Of a stretch of 6,071 bases of DNA, positions 1 to 5,546 are shown piece by piece. Below the pieces are notes generated by a model, which saw nothing but the letters and a program-made list of their open reading frames with translations, was not told the origin of the DNA and did no database searches. The translations under genes and the position numbers were made by a program. Within the stretch, counting starts at the first letter, position 1. Every line of letters starts with the position of its first letter. Source of the stretch: an uncultured Collinsella sp. (GTDB lineage Bacteria; Actinomycetota; Coriobacteriia; Coriobacteriales; Coriobacteriaceae); NCBI GenBank assembly GCA_902465465.1, contig CABQNF010000065.1, forward strand, positions 1-6,071, given 5' to 3'.

Positions 1-129
1 GATACCGCTGCGCGCGACGCATGCGCCGAGGTCGTGCTCGACTTGCTCGACGGCCGTATGCTGTTGCTTGCCACGCACGATTCCGCTGACGCTCGGGCCC
101 TCAATATCTCGGACATCATCACGCTCTAA
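1..129 (+). CDS. ABC transporter ATP-binding protein, C-terminal end (partial)
   Basis: Frame 1 is open from the first base to a TAA at 127-129 and encodes the last 42 residues of a protein that begins outside the window. The segment LLLATHDSADARAL (residues 21-34) matches the end of an ABC ATPase: a hydrophobic beta strand, then the H-loop (switch) histidine at residue 26 within ATHD, then a short tail ending in DIITL, as in 'aD.I..L' family endings. The first residues (DTAARDACAEVV) fit the stretch just after the D-loop aspartate. In this family the H-loop His contacts the ATP gamma-phosphate. The transported substrate and the membrane partner cannot be told from this fragment. CydC/D-like exporters and other ABC importers or exporters are all possible. 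Confidence 0.72.
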   Translation, partial: DTAARDACAEVVLDLLDGRMLLLATHDSADARALNISDIITL

Positions 130-181
130 AGACTTATTCAGCAACAAAATGATCCGTTTTTTCTCCGTTCCCATGGGGTCG

Positions 182-231
182 GGTATGGTATTCTATCTGC
201 GGGGTAATACTTTGGAATACCAAGTAATACC
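182..231 (+). promoter_or_regulatory. Candidate promoter/operator region with repeated GGTATT/AATACC motifs
   Basis: GGTATT at 187-192 and AATACC at 216-221 and 226-231 form a motif cluster. TGGTATTC (186-193) and GAATACCA (215-222) are an exact 8-bp inverted repeat with 21 bases between the arms. GTAATAC occurs twice, at 204-210 and 224-230, a 20-bp spacing (two helical turns). TGGTATTCT at 186-194 could be an extended -10 element (TG-n-TATTCT) without a good -35. This is the only regulatory-looking DNA upstream of the antitoxin gene, and RelB/DinJ antitoxins usually bind repeated sites at their own promoter. Autoregulation is therefore a reasonable inference, not a demonstrated fact. Confidence 0.4.
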
Positions 232-252
232 AACGCCGTAGAACAAACTCCA

Positions 253-309
253 GATGCGGGCCAATCGGGTTGCCTTCACAGCCCGTCGCCCAGCCGCGTG
301 GCCCGCATC
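253..309 (+). other. Strong stem-loop structure in the leader of the antitoxin gene
   Basis: GATGCGGGCCA (253-263) is exactly complementary to TGGCCCGCATC (299-309), giving an 11-bp outer stem. Inside it, CGGGTTG (266-272) pairs with CAGCCCG (279-285), with one G-U pair and a 6-base loop, to give a second hairpin. The structure ends 24 bases before the antitoxin ribosome binding site. No T-run follows it, so it does not look like an intrinsic terminator. It would form in an mRNA starting upstream of 253. A regulatory leader or an mRNA-stabilising fold is possible, and I recognise no known riboswitch class. Confidence 0.45.
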
Positions 310-344
310 CATCCGCACCACCGTCGTTTCAAAAAGGAAGCGCC

Positions 345-566
345 ATGGCAGAACACATGACCCCGGTTGTCGCGAAGGTCTTGCCCGAGGAAAAGGCGGC
401 CTTCGCGGCGGCAACCCAGCTCGTGGGCACCACGCCGTCCAACGCCATCCGCATGTTCATCGCCGCCTTCAATCGCTGCGGCACCTTCCCGTTCGACATC
501 TCGCCCAACGGGGCTTTTGGCAAAGACTGTCCCCAGCAACTAGTCGTTAAAGAACGTCCCCAATGA
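345..566 (+). CDS. RelB/DinJ-family antitoxin-like protein (orphan)
   Basis: This is a 73-residue protein starting at ATG 345, behind a good ribosome binding site (AAGGAAG, 334-340, spacing 4). An in-frame ATG at 270 lies inside the structured leader and lacks such a site. The body follows the RelB/DinJ pattern: a short beta strand (about residues 6-12, PVVAKVL), a helix (14-27), then the family-typical TPSNAIRMFIAAF (30-42), ending in GTFPFDI (46-52). This is a ribbon-helix-helix DNA-binding domain that normally dimerises, represses its own promoter and neutralises a RelE/YafQ-type ribonuclease. No toxin gene follows; the next gene is a membrane protease. The C-terminal part, which normally wraps the toxin, is very short, and residues 66-73 (LVVKERPQ) are encoded by one arm of a palindromic repeat. 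The protein may be a solitary regulator, may act with a toxin encoded elsewhere, or may be the remnant of a broken toxin-antitoxin pair. Confidence 0.75.
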   Translation: MAEHMTPVVAKVLPEEKAAFAAATQLVGTTPSNAIRMFIAAFNRCGTFPFDISPNGAFGKDCPQQLVVKERPQ

Positions 567-575
567 CTAGTCGTT
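529..575 (+). repeat. Imperfect 20-bp direct repeat, two copies
   Basis: GTCCCCA-NNN-ACTAGTCGTT occurs at 529-548 and again at 556-575, offset by 27 bp. Only the three central bases differ (GCA versus ATG). The second copy lies in the palindrome and the first overlaps its left edge, so the palindrome appears to be built from, or to have arisen beside, a repeated unit. Confidence 0.75.
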
Positions 576-596
576 GGGGACGTTCTTTAACGACTA
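541..596. repeat. 56-bp near-perfect palindrome (REP/MITE-like element)
   Basis: The left arm 541-563 (starting TAGTCGTTAAAGAACG) is the exact reverse complement of the right arm 574-596 (ending TTCTTTAACGACTA), 23 bp each. The 10-base centre (564-573) is itself palindromic except for one pair, T564/G573, so all 56 bases fold on one axis. It covers the last codons and the stop of the antitoxin gene and ends 7 bases before the ribosome binding site region of the protease gene. There is no T-run on either side, so classical Rho-independent termination is unlikely. It resembles a short repetitive extragenic palindrome or a miniature mobile element. Whether it recurs in the genome cannot be seen from this window. 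Confidence 0.8.
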
Positions 597-602
597 CCTG
601 TC

Positions 603-611
603 GGGAGGAGG
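603..611 (+). promoter_or_regulatory. Ribosome binding site deciding the protease start
   Basis: GGGAGGAGG sits 5 bases before ATG 617. It supports that start over the in-frame ATG at 563, which lies at the centre of the palindrome and has no Shine-Dalgarno sequence. Confidence 0.75.
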
Positions 612-616
612 TTGGC

Positions 617-1537
617 ATGCTCAATGCGATGATTTGGGCGCTTGCCTGTTTTGGCGTCGTCGCTGCCGATATTGCCCTGAGCGTCGTTTTGTTCTCCGCC
701 CTTGGCGTCGCATCGGTGTTCATGGGTTTTTCGATCGATGGCCTCGACATTCAATTGCTTCAGGCCGTCGCGCAGACGGCATCGTTTTTGATGGCGCTAC
801 TGTGGTGGCGTTATCTGTGGCCGCGTTCGTTTATCGCGCGCTGGCAAGGTGAGCGTCCACTTGGCGGGGGATTGCGTAGCGCGTGGAAGCGCATTGCCTG
901 CGTTATCGTGATCGGCTTGGCCCTGCAGGTGGTCGTTGGCTACGTGACCGACGCCGTGCTGTCGCTGTTGCCCGAGGTCTCGGCAGACTATAGCGAGCTC
1001 GTCGAGGAAACGGGCATGGGCGATACCAGCCTTCTTGCTGTCCTGACCACGGTGCTCGGTGCCCCATTTTGTGAAGAGCTGCTGGTGCGCGGCATTATTT
1101 TTGAGTTTTCGCTCCGAGCGTTTAATCCGCAGTGCCGCCCACTTTGGAAGCGCCGGCGTCGTGCGAGCGCGCAGGACGGTGCCATGGTGCCCTGGGCGGC
1201 CCCAAGCATGTGGGGTATCGCCGCGGCGATTGTGCTGCAGGCGGCGGTCTTCGGCTTTATGCACATGAACTGGGTGCAGGGCTGCTACGCGGGTGCCGCC
1301 GGCCTCATCTTTGGCTGGGTGCTCGTGACGACCGGAAAGCTCCGCTACACGATCCTGCTGCACTTTGCCTTTAATGCCGGCTCGTATCTCATGGGCCTGC
1401 TATGGTTTGTGAACACGCCGTTCGACGTGGTGGTCACGGTTGCTATCGCCGGCGTCATTCTCGTTGAGGCAATGCGCTCGTTGCTCCGGTCGTGCATTCC
1501 TGCGCCATGCGAAGCTGATCGCCCTGATTATCAATGA
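617..1537 (+). CDS. CPBP family intramembrane glutamic endopeptidase (CAAX protease/Abi)
   Basis: This is a 306-residue multi-pass membrane protein. The start at 617 gives an N-terminus that goes straight into a hydrophobic segment (about residues 4-38). Further hydrophobic stretches lie near 45-68, 93-118, 136-151, 200-217, 223-240, 244-263 and 268-287. All three CPBP motifs are present: EExxxR as EELLVR (E153, E154, R158), FxxxH as FGFMH (F212, H216) and HxxxN as HFAFN (H249, N253). In the family these residues form the intramembrane active site of enzymes related to eukaryotic Rce1; in bacteria they are linked to bacteriocin processing or immunity, or have unknown substrates. Between motifs 1 and 2 there is a basic loop (about 168-199, with KRRRR at 178-182), probably cytoplasmic. 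No bacteriocin precursor is visible nearby. The gene ends 2 bases from the convergent AraC gene, with no room for a separate terminator. The family call is secure; the substrate is unknown. Confidence 0.9.
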   Translation: MLNAMIWALACFGVVAADIALSVVLFSALGVASVFMGFSIDGLDIQLLQAVAQTASFLMALLWWRYLWPRSFIARWQGERPLGGGLRSAWKRIACVIVIGLALQVVVGYVTDAVLSLLPEVSADYSELVEETGMGDTSLLAVLTTVLGAPFCEELLVRGIIFEFSLRAFNPQCRPLWKRRRRASAQDGAMVPWAAPSMWGIAAAIVLQAAVFGFMHMNWVQGCYAGAAGLIFGWVLVTTGKLRYTILLHFAFNAGSYLMGLLWFVNTPFDVVVTVAIAGVILVEAMRSLLRSCIPAPCEADRPDYQ

Positions 1538-1539
1538 CT

Positions 1540-2532
1540 TTAACTAGACCTATGCGTCCTGAATACACCTGGCGTTTCGCCGAATGCTTCTTTGAATTTT
1601 GAGTAAAAGAATGACATGTTGGAGATGCCGACTTTTCGGGCTACATACTGCACGCTGCGCTCGGTGTTGTTGAGAAGATATGCCGCCTCTGTGAGCTGCT
1701 GGTTGAGCTTGATTTGCGAAAACGTTTTGCCGGTTTTTTGCTTGATTAAGCTGCTGAGATAGCTGGTGCTATAACCTGTATCGCTCGCAATGCTTTCGAG
1801 CGTGCAGTCGCCGTAGCTTCGCTCAATATGATTCAGAATCGACACGATGCGCTCGTCCGACATGATTGCCTGGTTATCAGTTGCGGAGCGTCGGTACAGT
1901 CCTCGAATGAGAACAAGGAATAGGCTGACGGCGAGGTGCCTCATGAGTTCATTGGAGTAGGCATCTTTAAAGTGATATTCGATAAAGAGCATCTCGATGA
2001 GGCGTCGCGCATGTCGGGCGTATTCCTCTGGAAGAATGAGATATTTGCGGGCCTCACGGTTTTTAGACACAAAATCAAATAGGAGATTCGTTAATGGTGA
2101 CGCGCCGGGTAGCTGGCTCAGAAACACCGAATCGAACATTTCCTTTTTGAAGACGATCGAGATGACGATATCGTGCTCGCCCTTAACGTACGGAACGCTT
2201 CTGACTACGCCGGTGTTGCAAATGAGCACGTCGCCCTTTTTAAGGAGCAGTCGCCGTCCGTTGACGATAAACGTGCAGACGCCGTCGTACACGTAGTTAA
2301 GCTCCATATCCCGATTCATATGAGGAGGAATGTCGGTAAAGCGCGACTCCTTGATAAGGCCCACGGGGTTTTCGTCGAGGGTTTCTTTCCAGTCAAACAG
2401 ATAGACCTCTTCGCCGTTAATGGTTGTGGTTTCCACCCTGTTATATCGCGGGCTGAGCTCTCCTGGATGCGTGCGATGCCACTCTTCGGTCTCGGTATGC
2501 GTGTAGAGCAGCTGTTTGAGATTCGAATCCAT
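1540..2532 (-). CDS. AraC family transcriptional regulator of the adjacent beta-glucoside operon
   Basis: This is a 330-residue protein starting at ATG 2532 (read on the - strand), with GGAG 6 bases upstream. The N-terminal half has a cupin-like sensor fold: the stretch around 68-130 includes IPPHMNRDMELNYVYDG and the turn LLLKKGDVLICNTG (95-108), typical of AraC ligand-binding domains. The C-terminal 100 residues are a two-helix-turn-helix AraC DNA-binding domain. The first HTH is at about 244-265 (TLESIASDTGYSTSYLSSLI) and the second at about 293-317, with the family signature running from VARKVGISNMSFFYSKFKEAFGETP into P321. The gene is divergent from the GH1-PTS operon, which is classic for a local activator of a sugar operon. 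The inducer, possibly the phosphorylated or free glucoside, is inferred and not visible. Some stretches of the gene are AT-rich (the 60 bases at 1561-1620 are 38% GC by hand count), unlike the ygiQ end of the window. Confidence 0.9.
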   Translation of the reverse strand: MDSNLKQLLYTHTETEEWHRTHPGELSPRYNRVETTTINGEEVYLFDWKETLDENPVGLIKESRFTDIPPHMNRDMELNYVYDGVCTFIVNGRRLLLKKGDVLICNTGVVRSVPYVKGEHDIVISIVFKKEMFDSVFLSQLPGASPLTNLLFDFVSKNREARKYLILPEEYARHARRLIEMLFIEYHFKDAYSNELMRHLAVSLFLVLIRGLYRRSATDNQAIMSDERIVSILNHIERSYGDCTLESIASDTGYSTSYLSSLIKQKTGKTFSQIKLNQQLTEAAYLLNNTERSVQYVARKVGISNMSFFYSKFKEAFGETPGVFRTHRSS

Positions 2533-2549
2533 GGGGTGCTCCAGGGGTG

Positions 2550-2577
2550 AACGGTAGAATCGGTGCCTTAAACGGTA
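2550..2577 (+). promoter_or_regulatory. Candidate AraC-type operator: direct repeats spaced 21 bp
   Basis: AACGGTA occurs at 2550-2556 and 2571-2577, exactly 21 bp apart, the start-to-start spacing known for AraC half-sites at araI. A further matching T lies two bases before each copy and AT lies two bases after. The downstream copy falls at the -35 position of the proposed operon promoter and its last base is the first base of the regulator's own -10 box. The layout fits activation of the operon and self-repression of the regulator. Confidence 0.45.
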
Positions 2578-2582
2578 TTATA
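2577..2582 (-). promoter_or_regulatory. Candidate -10 box of the AraC-family gene promoter
   Basis: Read on the - strand this is a perfect TATAAT, 44 bases upstream of the regulator's start codon. The hexamer 17 bp further upstream (TGGGTT) is a weak -35. It lies in the same short region as the opposing operon promoter, so the two polymerases would compete. Confidence 0.45.
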
Positions 2583-2592
2583 TCTAAAAAAA

Positions 2593-2601
2593 TGTTATAA
2601 A
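2593..2601 (+). promoter_or_regulatory. Candidate extended -10 promoter of the GH1-PTS operon
   Basis: TGTTATAAA is an extended -10 (TG-n-TATAAA). The matching -35 position (about 2573-2578, CGGTAT) is poor, as expected for a promoter needing an activator. Transcription would start near 2608 and leave a leader of about 78 bases before the GH1 start at 2686. Confidence 0.45.
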
Positions 2602-2674
2602 CCCACGCTTTCTATGCGATATCTTATGCATCTTGTTCTTCCTAGTATTGGGTTATCCGCTGGAGCATCCGATC

Positions 2675-2682
2675 AAGGAGGG
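2675..2682 (+). promoter_or_regulatory. Ribosome binding site deciding the GH1 start
   Basis: AAGGAGGG lies just before ATG 2686. The earlier in-frame ATG at 2614 has no Shine-Dalgarno sequence and would lie almost at the proposed transcription start. Confidence 0.75.
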
Positions 2683-2685
2683 CAA

Positions 2686-4164
2686 ATGAGTAAGTTAAAA
2701 CGTGGGTTTGACTCCGACTTTTTATGGGGCGGAGCCATATCGTGCTCGCAGGCCGATGGCGCCTGGAATGAGGGCGGAAAGGGAAAGTCGACGCAGGATT
2801 GTCGATGGCTGGATGGCACCTGGACTCATGACCAGATTGAGGACAAGCATCAAAACAACCCCTTCTGCCATGACGAGCTAATGAACGCTCTCGCAGATGA
2901 TGGCGTTGAGTTCTACCCGTTTAGGCGCGGCAACGACTTCTATCATCACTATCGTGAGGACATCGCGCTTTTTGCGGAGATGGGTCTCAAGCTGTTCCGC
3001 ACCTCTATTTGTTGGAGCCGAATCTATCCTAACGGAGATGACCTTGAGCCTAACCGCGAAGGCATCGAGTGGTATCGAAGCATGCTGGGTGAGTGCAAAA
3101 AGCACGGCATTAAGACCTTCGTCACCATGCTCCACTATGACATCCCGGTAAATCTTGTCACCACATATGGGGGATGGAAGAATCGCAAGACGATTGATTT
3201 CTTCGCCCGCTATGTCGAGACGATCGTTACGGAATTGGGCGATCTAGTCGATTTCTGGCTGCCTTTTAACGAGTTCAATGCAGCGCGTTTTTCCCCTTGG
3301 GACGGGGTCTGTCTGGTCAAAGACGAAGAGGGAGAGAACTTCGATCGAGCCATCTTCCAGTGCCTGCACCACGAGTTCGTTGCCAATGCGCGTGCCGTCG
3401 AGATTGTCCATCGTCTTTCGCCCGATACTCCCGTTGGCGGCATGATCGCTCGATTCTGTACGTATCCTGCCACCTGCCGTCCCGAAGATAACATGCAGGC
3501 TATTCACGACGACCAGTATTCCAACTGGTTCTATACGGACGTGATGGCTCGTGGAAAATACCCCGCTTATATGAATCGCTATTTCGATGCGTGCGATATC
3601 GAGATTCAAATGGAACCGAGCGATGAAGAGCTCATCGCTCGCAACACGGTCGACTTCCTGGCCTTCTCGTACTACTTTTCCCAGGTATCTACCTGCGATC
3701 AGGGATGGGAGAAGACTGCGGGAAATCTGGTCATGGCAAACAAGAACCCTTATCTCGAGACGAGTGAGTGGGGCTGGCAGCTCGATCCCATTGGCTTGAG
3801 GGTTACCCTTAACCAGATGTATGACCGCTATGGGCTGCCCCTGTATATCGCCGAGAACGGCCTCGGTACATCTGATGTGGTCGAGGAGGATGGCAGCATC
3901 CACGACGAGTATCGAATCGATTATTTGCGCCAGCACATAAAGTGCCTTAAAGAGGCGGTGATCGATGGCGTTGACGTGCGCGGATATATGATCTGGGGAT
4001 TCATTGACCTTGTTGCCTGCGGCCCGCTAACGATGGACAAGCGATACGGGCTTATCTATGTCGATCTGGATAATTGCGGCAACGGCACTGCGGAGCGCTT
4101 GCGTAAAGACTCTTTCTATTGGTATCAGAAATGTATCGCCACTAATGGCGAGGATCTTGGGTAG
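2686..4164 (+). CDS. Glycoside hydrolase family 1, probable 6-phospho-beta-glucosidase
   Basis: This is a 492-residue cytoplasmic enzyme with no signal peptide and normal length for GH1. It would hydrolyse a phosphorylated beta-glucoside delivered by the downstream PTS permease to glucose 6-phosphate and the aglycone or sugar. Landmarks in order: N-terminal FLWGGAISCSQADGAWNE (12-29) with the substrate-binding Gln22; HYDIP with His150; the acid/base Glu196 in LPFNEF; FSYYFS (327-332) and SEWGWQLDP (360-368), both typical of the phospho-glucosidase branch; the nucleophile Glu390 in IAENGLG; and the C-terminal phosphate-binding region with Lys452 and Tyr454 in DKRYGLIYVD. Two deviations stand out. 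The acid/base motif reads NEF, where this branch usually has NEI or NEP. The serine-rich SxS stretch that helps bind phosphate is replaced by A444-C445-G446. The regulator is divergent upstream, and the PTS gene starts 11 bases downstream in the same operon. A non-phosphorylated or unusual substrate cannot be excluded. Confidence 0.9.
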   Translation: MSKLKRGFDSDFLWGGAISCSQADGAWNEGGKGKSTQDCRWLDGTWTHDQIEDKHQNNPFCHDELMNALADDGVEFYPFRRGNDFYHHYREDIALFAEMGLKLFRTSICWSRIYPNGDDLEPNREGIEWYRSMLGECKKHGIKTFVTMLHYDIPVNLVTTYGGWKNRKTIDFFARYVETIVTELGDLVDFWLPFNEFNAARFSPWDGVCLVKDEEGENFDRAIFQCLHHEFVANARAVEIVHRLSPDTPVGGMIARFCTYPATCRPEDNMQAIHDDQYSNWFYTDVMARGKYPAYMNRYFDACDIEIQMEPSDEELIARNTVDFLAFSYYFSQVSTCDQGWEKTAGNLVMANKNPYLETSEWGWQLDPIGLRVTLNQMYDRYGLPLYIAENGLGTSDVVEEDGSIHDEYRIDYLRQHIKCLKEAVIDGVDVRGYMIWGFIDLVACGPLTMDKRYGLIYVDLDNCGNGTAERLRKDSFYWYQKCIATNGEDLG

Positions 4165-4167
4165 GAG
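4163..4167 (+). promoter_or_regulatory. Ribosome binding site deciding the PTS gene start
   Basis: AGGAG overlaps the GH1 stop codon TAG (4162-4164) and lies 8 bases before GTG 4176. An in-frame GTG at 4167 overlaps this site and so cannot use it. The arrangement suggests translational coupling between the two genes. Confidence 0.65.
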
Positions 4168-4175
4168 TGATTGCT

Positions 4176-5546
4176 GTGGCAGACAAGAAGGAACTGGCCG
4201 CTCGTGTCCTCGAGCTCGTGGGCGGCGCCGATAACGTTGTTATGGCAACGCACTGCATTACAAGGCTCAGATTCAACCTGAAGGACGATAGCAAGGCAGA
4301 CCTGGAGGCCCTTAAGACGCTTGACGGCGCCTTGGGCGCGCAGGTTAAAGACGGGCAGTGGCAGGTTATCATCGGCGCCAGCGTGGGGTCGGTATATGAC
4401 GAATTGGAGCCCATGCTAGGCGACAGGATGGGTGGCGAGGTCTCCGCCGATGCCGAGCAGCCTGAGCTCCAAAAAGGTTCGGCTCGCGTATTCGATATCA
4501 TCACCGGCATTTTCTCCGCTATCATTCCCGCGCTGGTGGCGGGAGGTATCGTAAAGGGCATCCTGGCTGCTATCGCGGCTTTTGGAATCGACACGGGTGC
4601 CGGCGATTTTGCGATATTCAATATGATTTCGGATATCCCGTTCTACTTCTTGCCGTTTTTGCTGGCAATGTCTACAGCTGATAAGTTCCGAGTCAACCGT
4701 TCGCTTGCGCTTTGTGTTGCCGGATCGCTGATGTACCCGACTATTGTCAACGCTGTCGGTACAGGCGAGACGCCTCTTGCGTTGTTCGGTTTTACGGTGC
4801 CGATTTTTAGCTACGCCGATTCCGTGTTCCCGGTCATCTTTGGCGTCATTGGCTTGTCCTTTGTATATCGCGCAATCGACAAGGTCGTGCCGGATCTTTT
4901 CAAGCTCGTTGTCGTCCCGGCACTCTCCCTTGCTATCGTGATTCCGGTCAACCTGTTTGTGCTCGCTCCGATTGGTGCCTGGTGCGGTCTTGGTCTCGCC
5001 AACGGTATCGTTTGGCTATTCTCGACGTTGGGCCCTGTTGCCGGTTTTCTGCTGGGCTTCTTTATGCCGCTTATCGTGCTCTTCGGCATGCATCAGTCGA
5101 CGAGTCCTATCCAGATTTCCAATATCGCAACGCTGGGGTATGACTATCTGCTCCCGATCTCTTTCTGCCATAACCTCGCCGAAAGCGGTGCGTCTTTTGG
5201 TGCGGCCCTGCGCATGACCGACGAAAAGCTCAAGTCCGCTGCAATGACGTGCGCCTTCTCGGCATTTATGGGAATCTCCGAGCCCGCCTTGTTTACCGTT
5301 CAGGTTCCTAACAGGACTCCGCTTATCGCTGCGATGATCGCGGATGGCATTGGCGGTGCGCTCACCGTTGTTCTGGGCGCAAAGTGCTTCGGTTTTGTTA
5401 TGCCTGGCATTACCTCGTTGCCCGTTTATGCCGATCCAAGCGGCAATCCCATGAACCTGATCATGATTGTCGTCTGCATCGCTTTGACTTGGGTTATTTC
5501 CGCGACGCTCTCGTTTGCGCTCTATGGTCGTTTTGACAAAAAGTAA
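4176..5546 (+). CDS. PTS system beta-glucoside-type EIIBC permease
   Basis: The protein has 456 residues from GTG 4176. The N-terminal EIIB domain (about 4-82) contains the phosphocysteine Cys27 in THCITRLRF and ends with the usual GQWQVIIG (60-67) segment. A linker (about 83-102) leads to the EIIC membrane domain (about 103-450), which has many hydrophobic segments, GMHQS (304-308) and the conserved GISEPALF (366-373). In the Glc/bgl superfamily EIIC binds the sugar and carries it across, while EIIB passes phosphate to it from EIIA. No EIIA domain is present: the protein stops shortly after the last membrane segment (YGRFDKK), whereas BglF-type proteins carry EIIA at the C-terminus. A separate EIIA-Glc-like protein must supply phosphate. 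The gene is co-transcribed with the GH1 gene, which fits import of a beta-glucoside (cellobiose, salicin or arbutin type). Exact sugar specificity cannot be read from the sequence. Confidence 0.92.
   Translation: MADKKELAARVLELVGGADNVVMATHCITRLRFNLKDDSKADLEALKTLDGALGAQVKDGQWQVIIGASVGSVYDELEPMLGDRMGGEVSADAEQPELQKGSARVFDIITGIFSAIIPALVAGGIVKGILAAIAAFGIDTGAGDFAIFNMISDIPFYFLPFLLAMSTADKFRVNRSLALCVAGSLMYPTIVNAVGTGETPLALFGFTVPIFSYADSVFPVIFGVIGLSFVYRAIDKVVPDLFKLVVVPALSLAIVIPVNLFVLAPIGAWCGLGLANGIVWLFSTLGPVAGFLLGFFMPLIVLFGMHQSTSPIQISNIATLGYDYLLPISFCHNLAESGASFGAALRMTDEKLKSAAMTCAFSAFMGISEPALFTVQVPNRTPLIAAMIADGIGGALTVVLGAKCFGFVMPGITSLPVYADPSGNPMNLIMIVVCIALTWVISATLSFALYGRFDKK

Noticed and set aside
254..550. 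Open frame overlapping the antitoxin gene on the + strand
   Set aside because: It is out of frame with a convincing RelB/DinJ protein, starts inside the structured leader without a ribosome binding site, and gives an Arg/His-rich product with no known domain.
541..596. Palindrome as a Rho-independent terminator between the antitoxin and protease genes
   Set aside because: Neither side has a T-run and the stem is not topped by a normal GC-rich stem with a small loop. The length and exactness fit a repeat element better, though an effect on transcription is not excluded.
797..1363. 188-codon open frame on the - strand inside the protease gene
   Set aside because: It is antisense to a gene with all three CPBP motifs, has a composition typical of a GC-rich shadow frame, and shows no recognisable domain.
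2614..2685. N-terminal extension of the GH1 protein from an in-frame ATG at 2614, which would add 24 partly hydrophobic residues resembling a signal peptide
   Set aside because: There is no ribosome binding site before 2614, the start would lie almost at the proposed transcription start, and an excellent AAGGAGGG precedes ATG 2686, where the GH1 homology begins. A PTS-linked phospho-glucosidase should be cytoplasmic.
3244..3936. 230-codon open frame on the - strand inside the GH1 gene
   Set aside because: It is antisense to the well-supported catalytic region of GH1 and shows no domain of its own; open antisense frames are common at this GC content.
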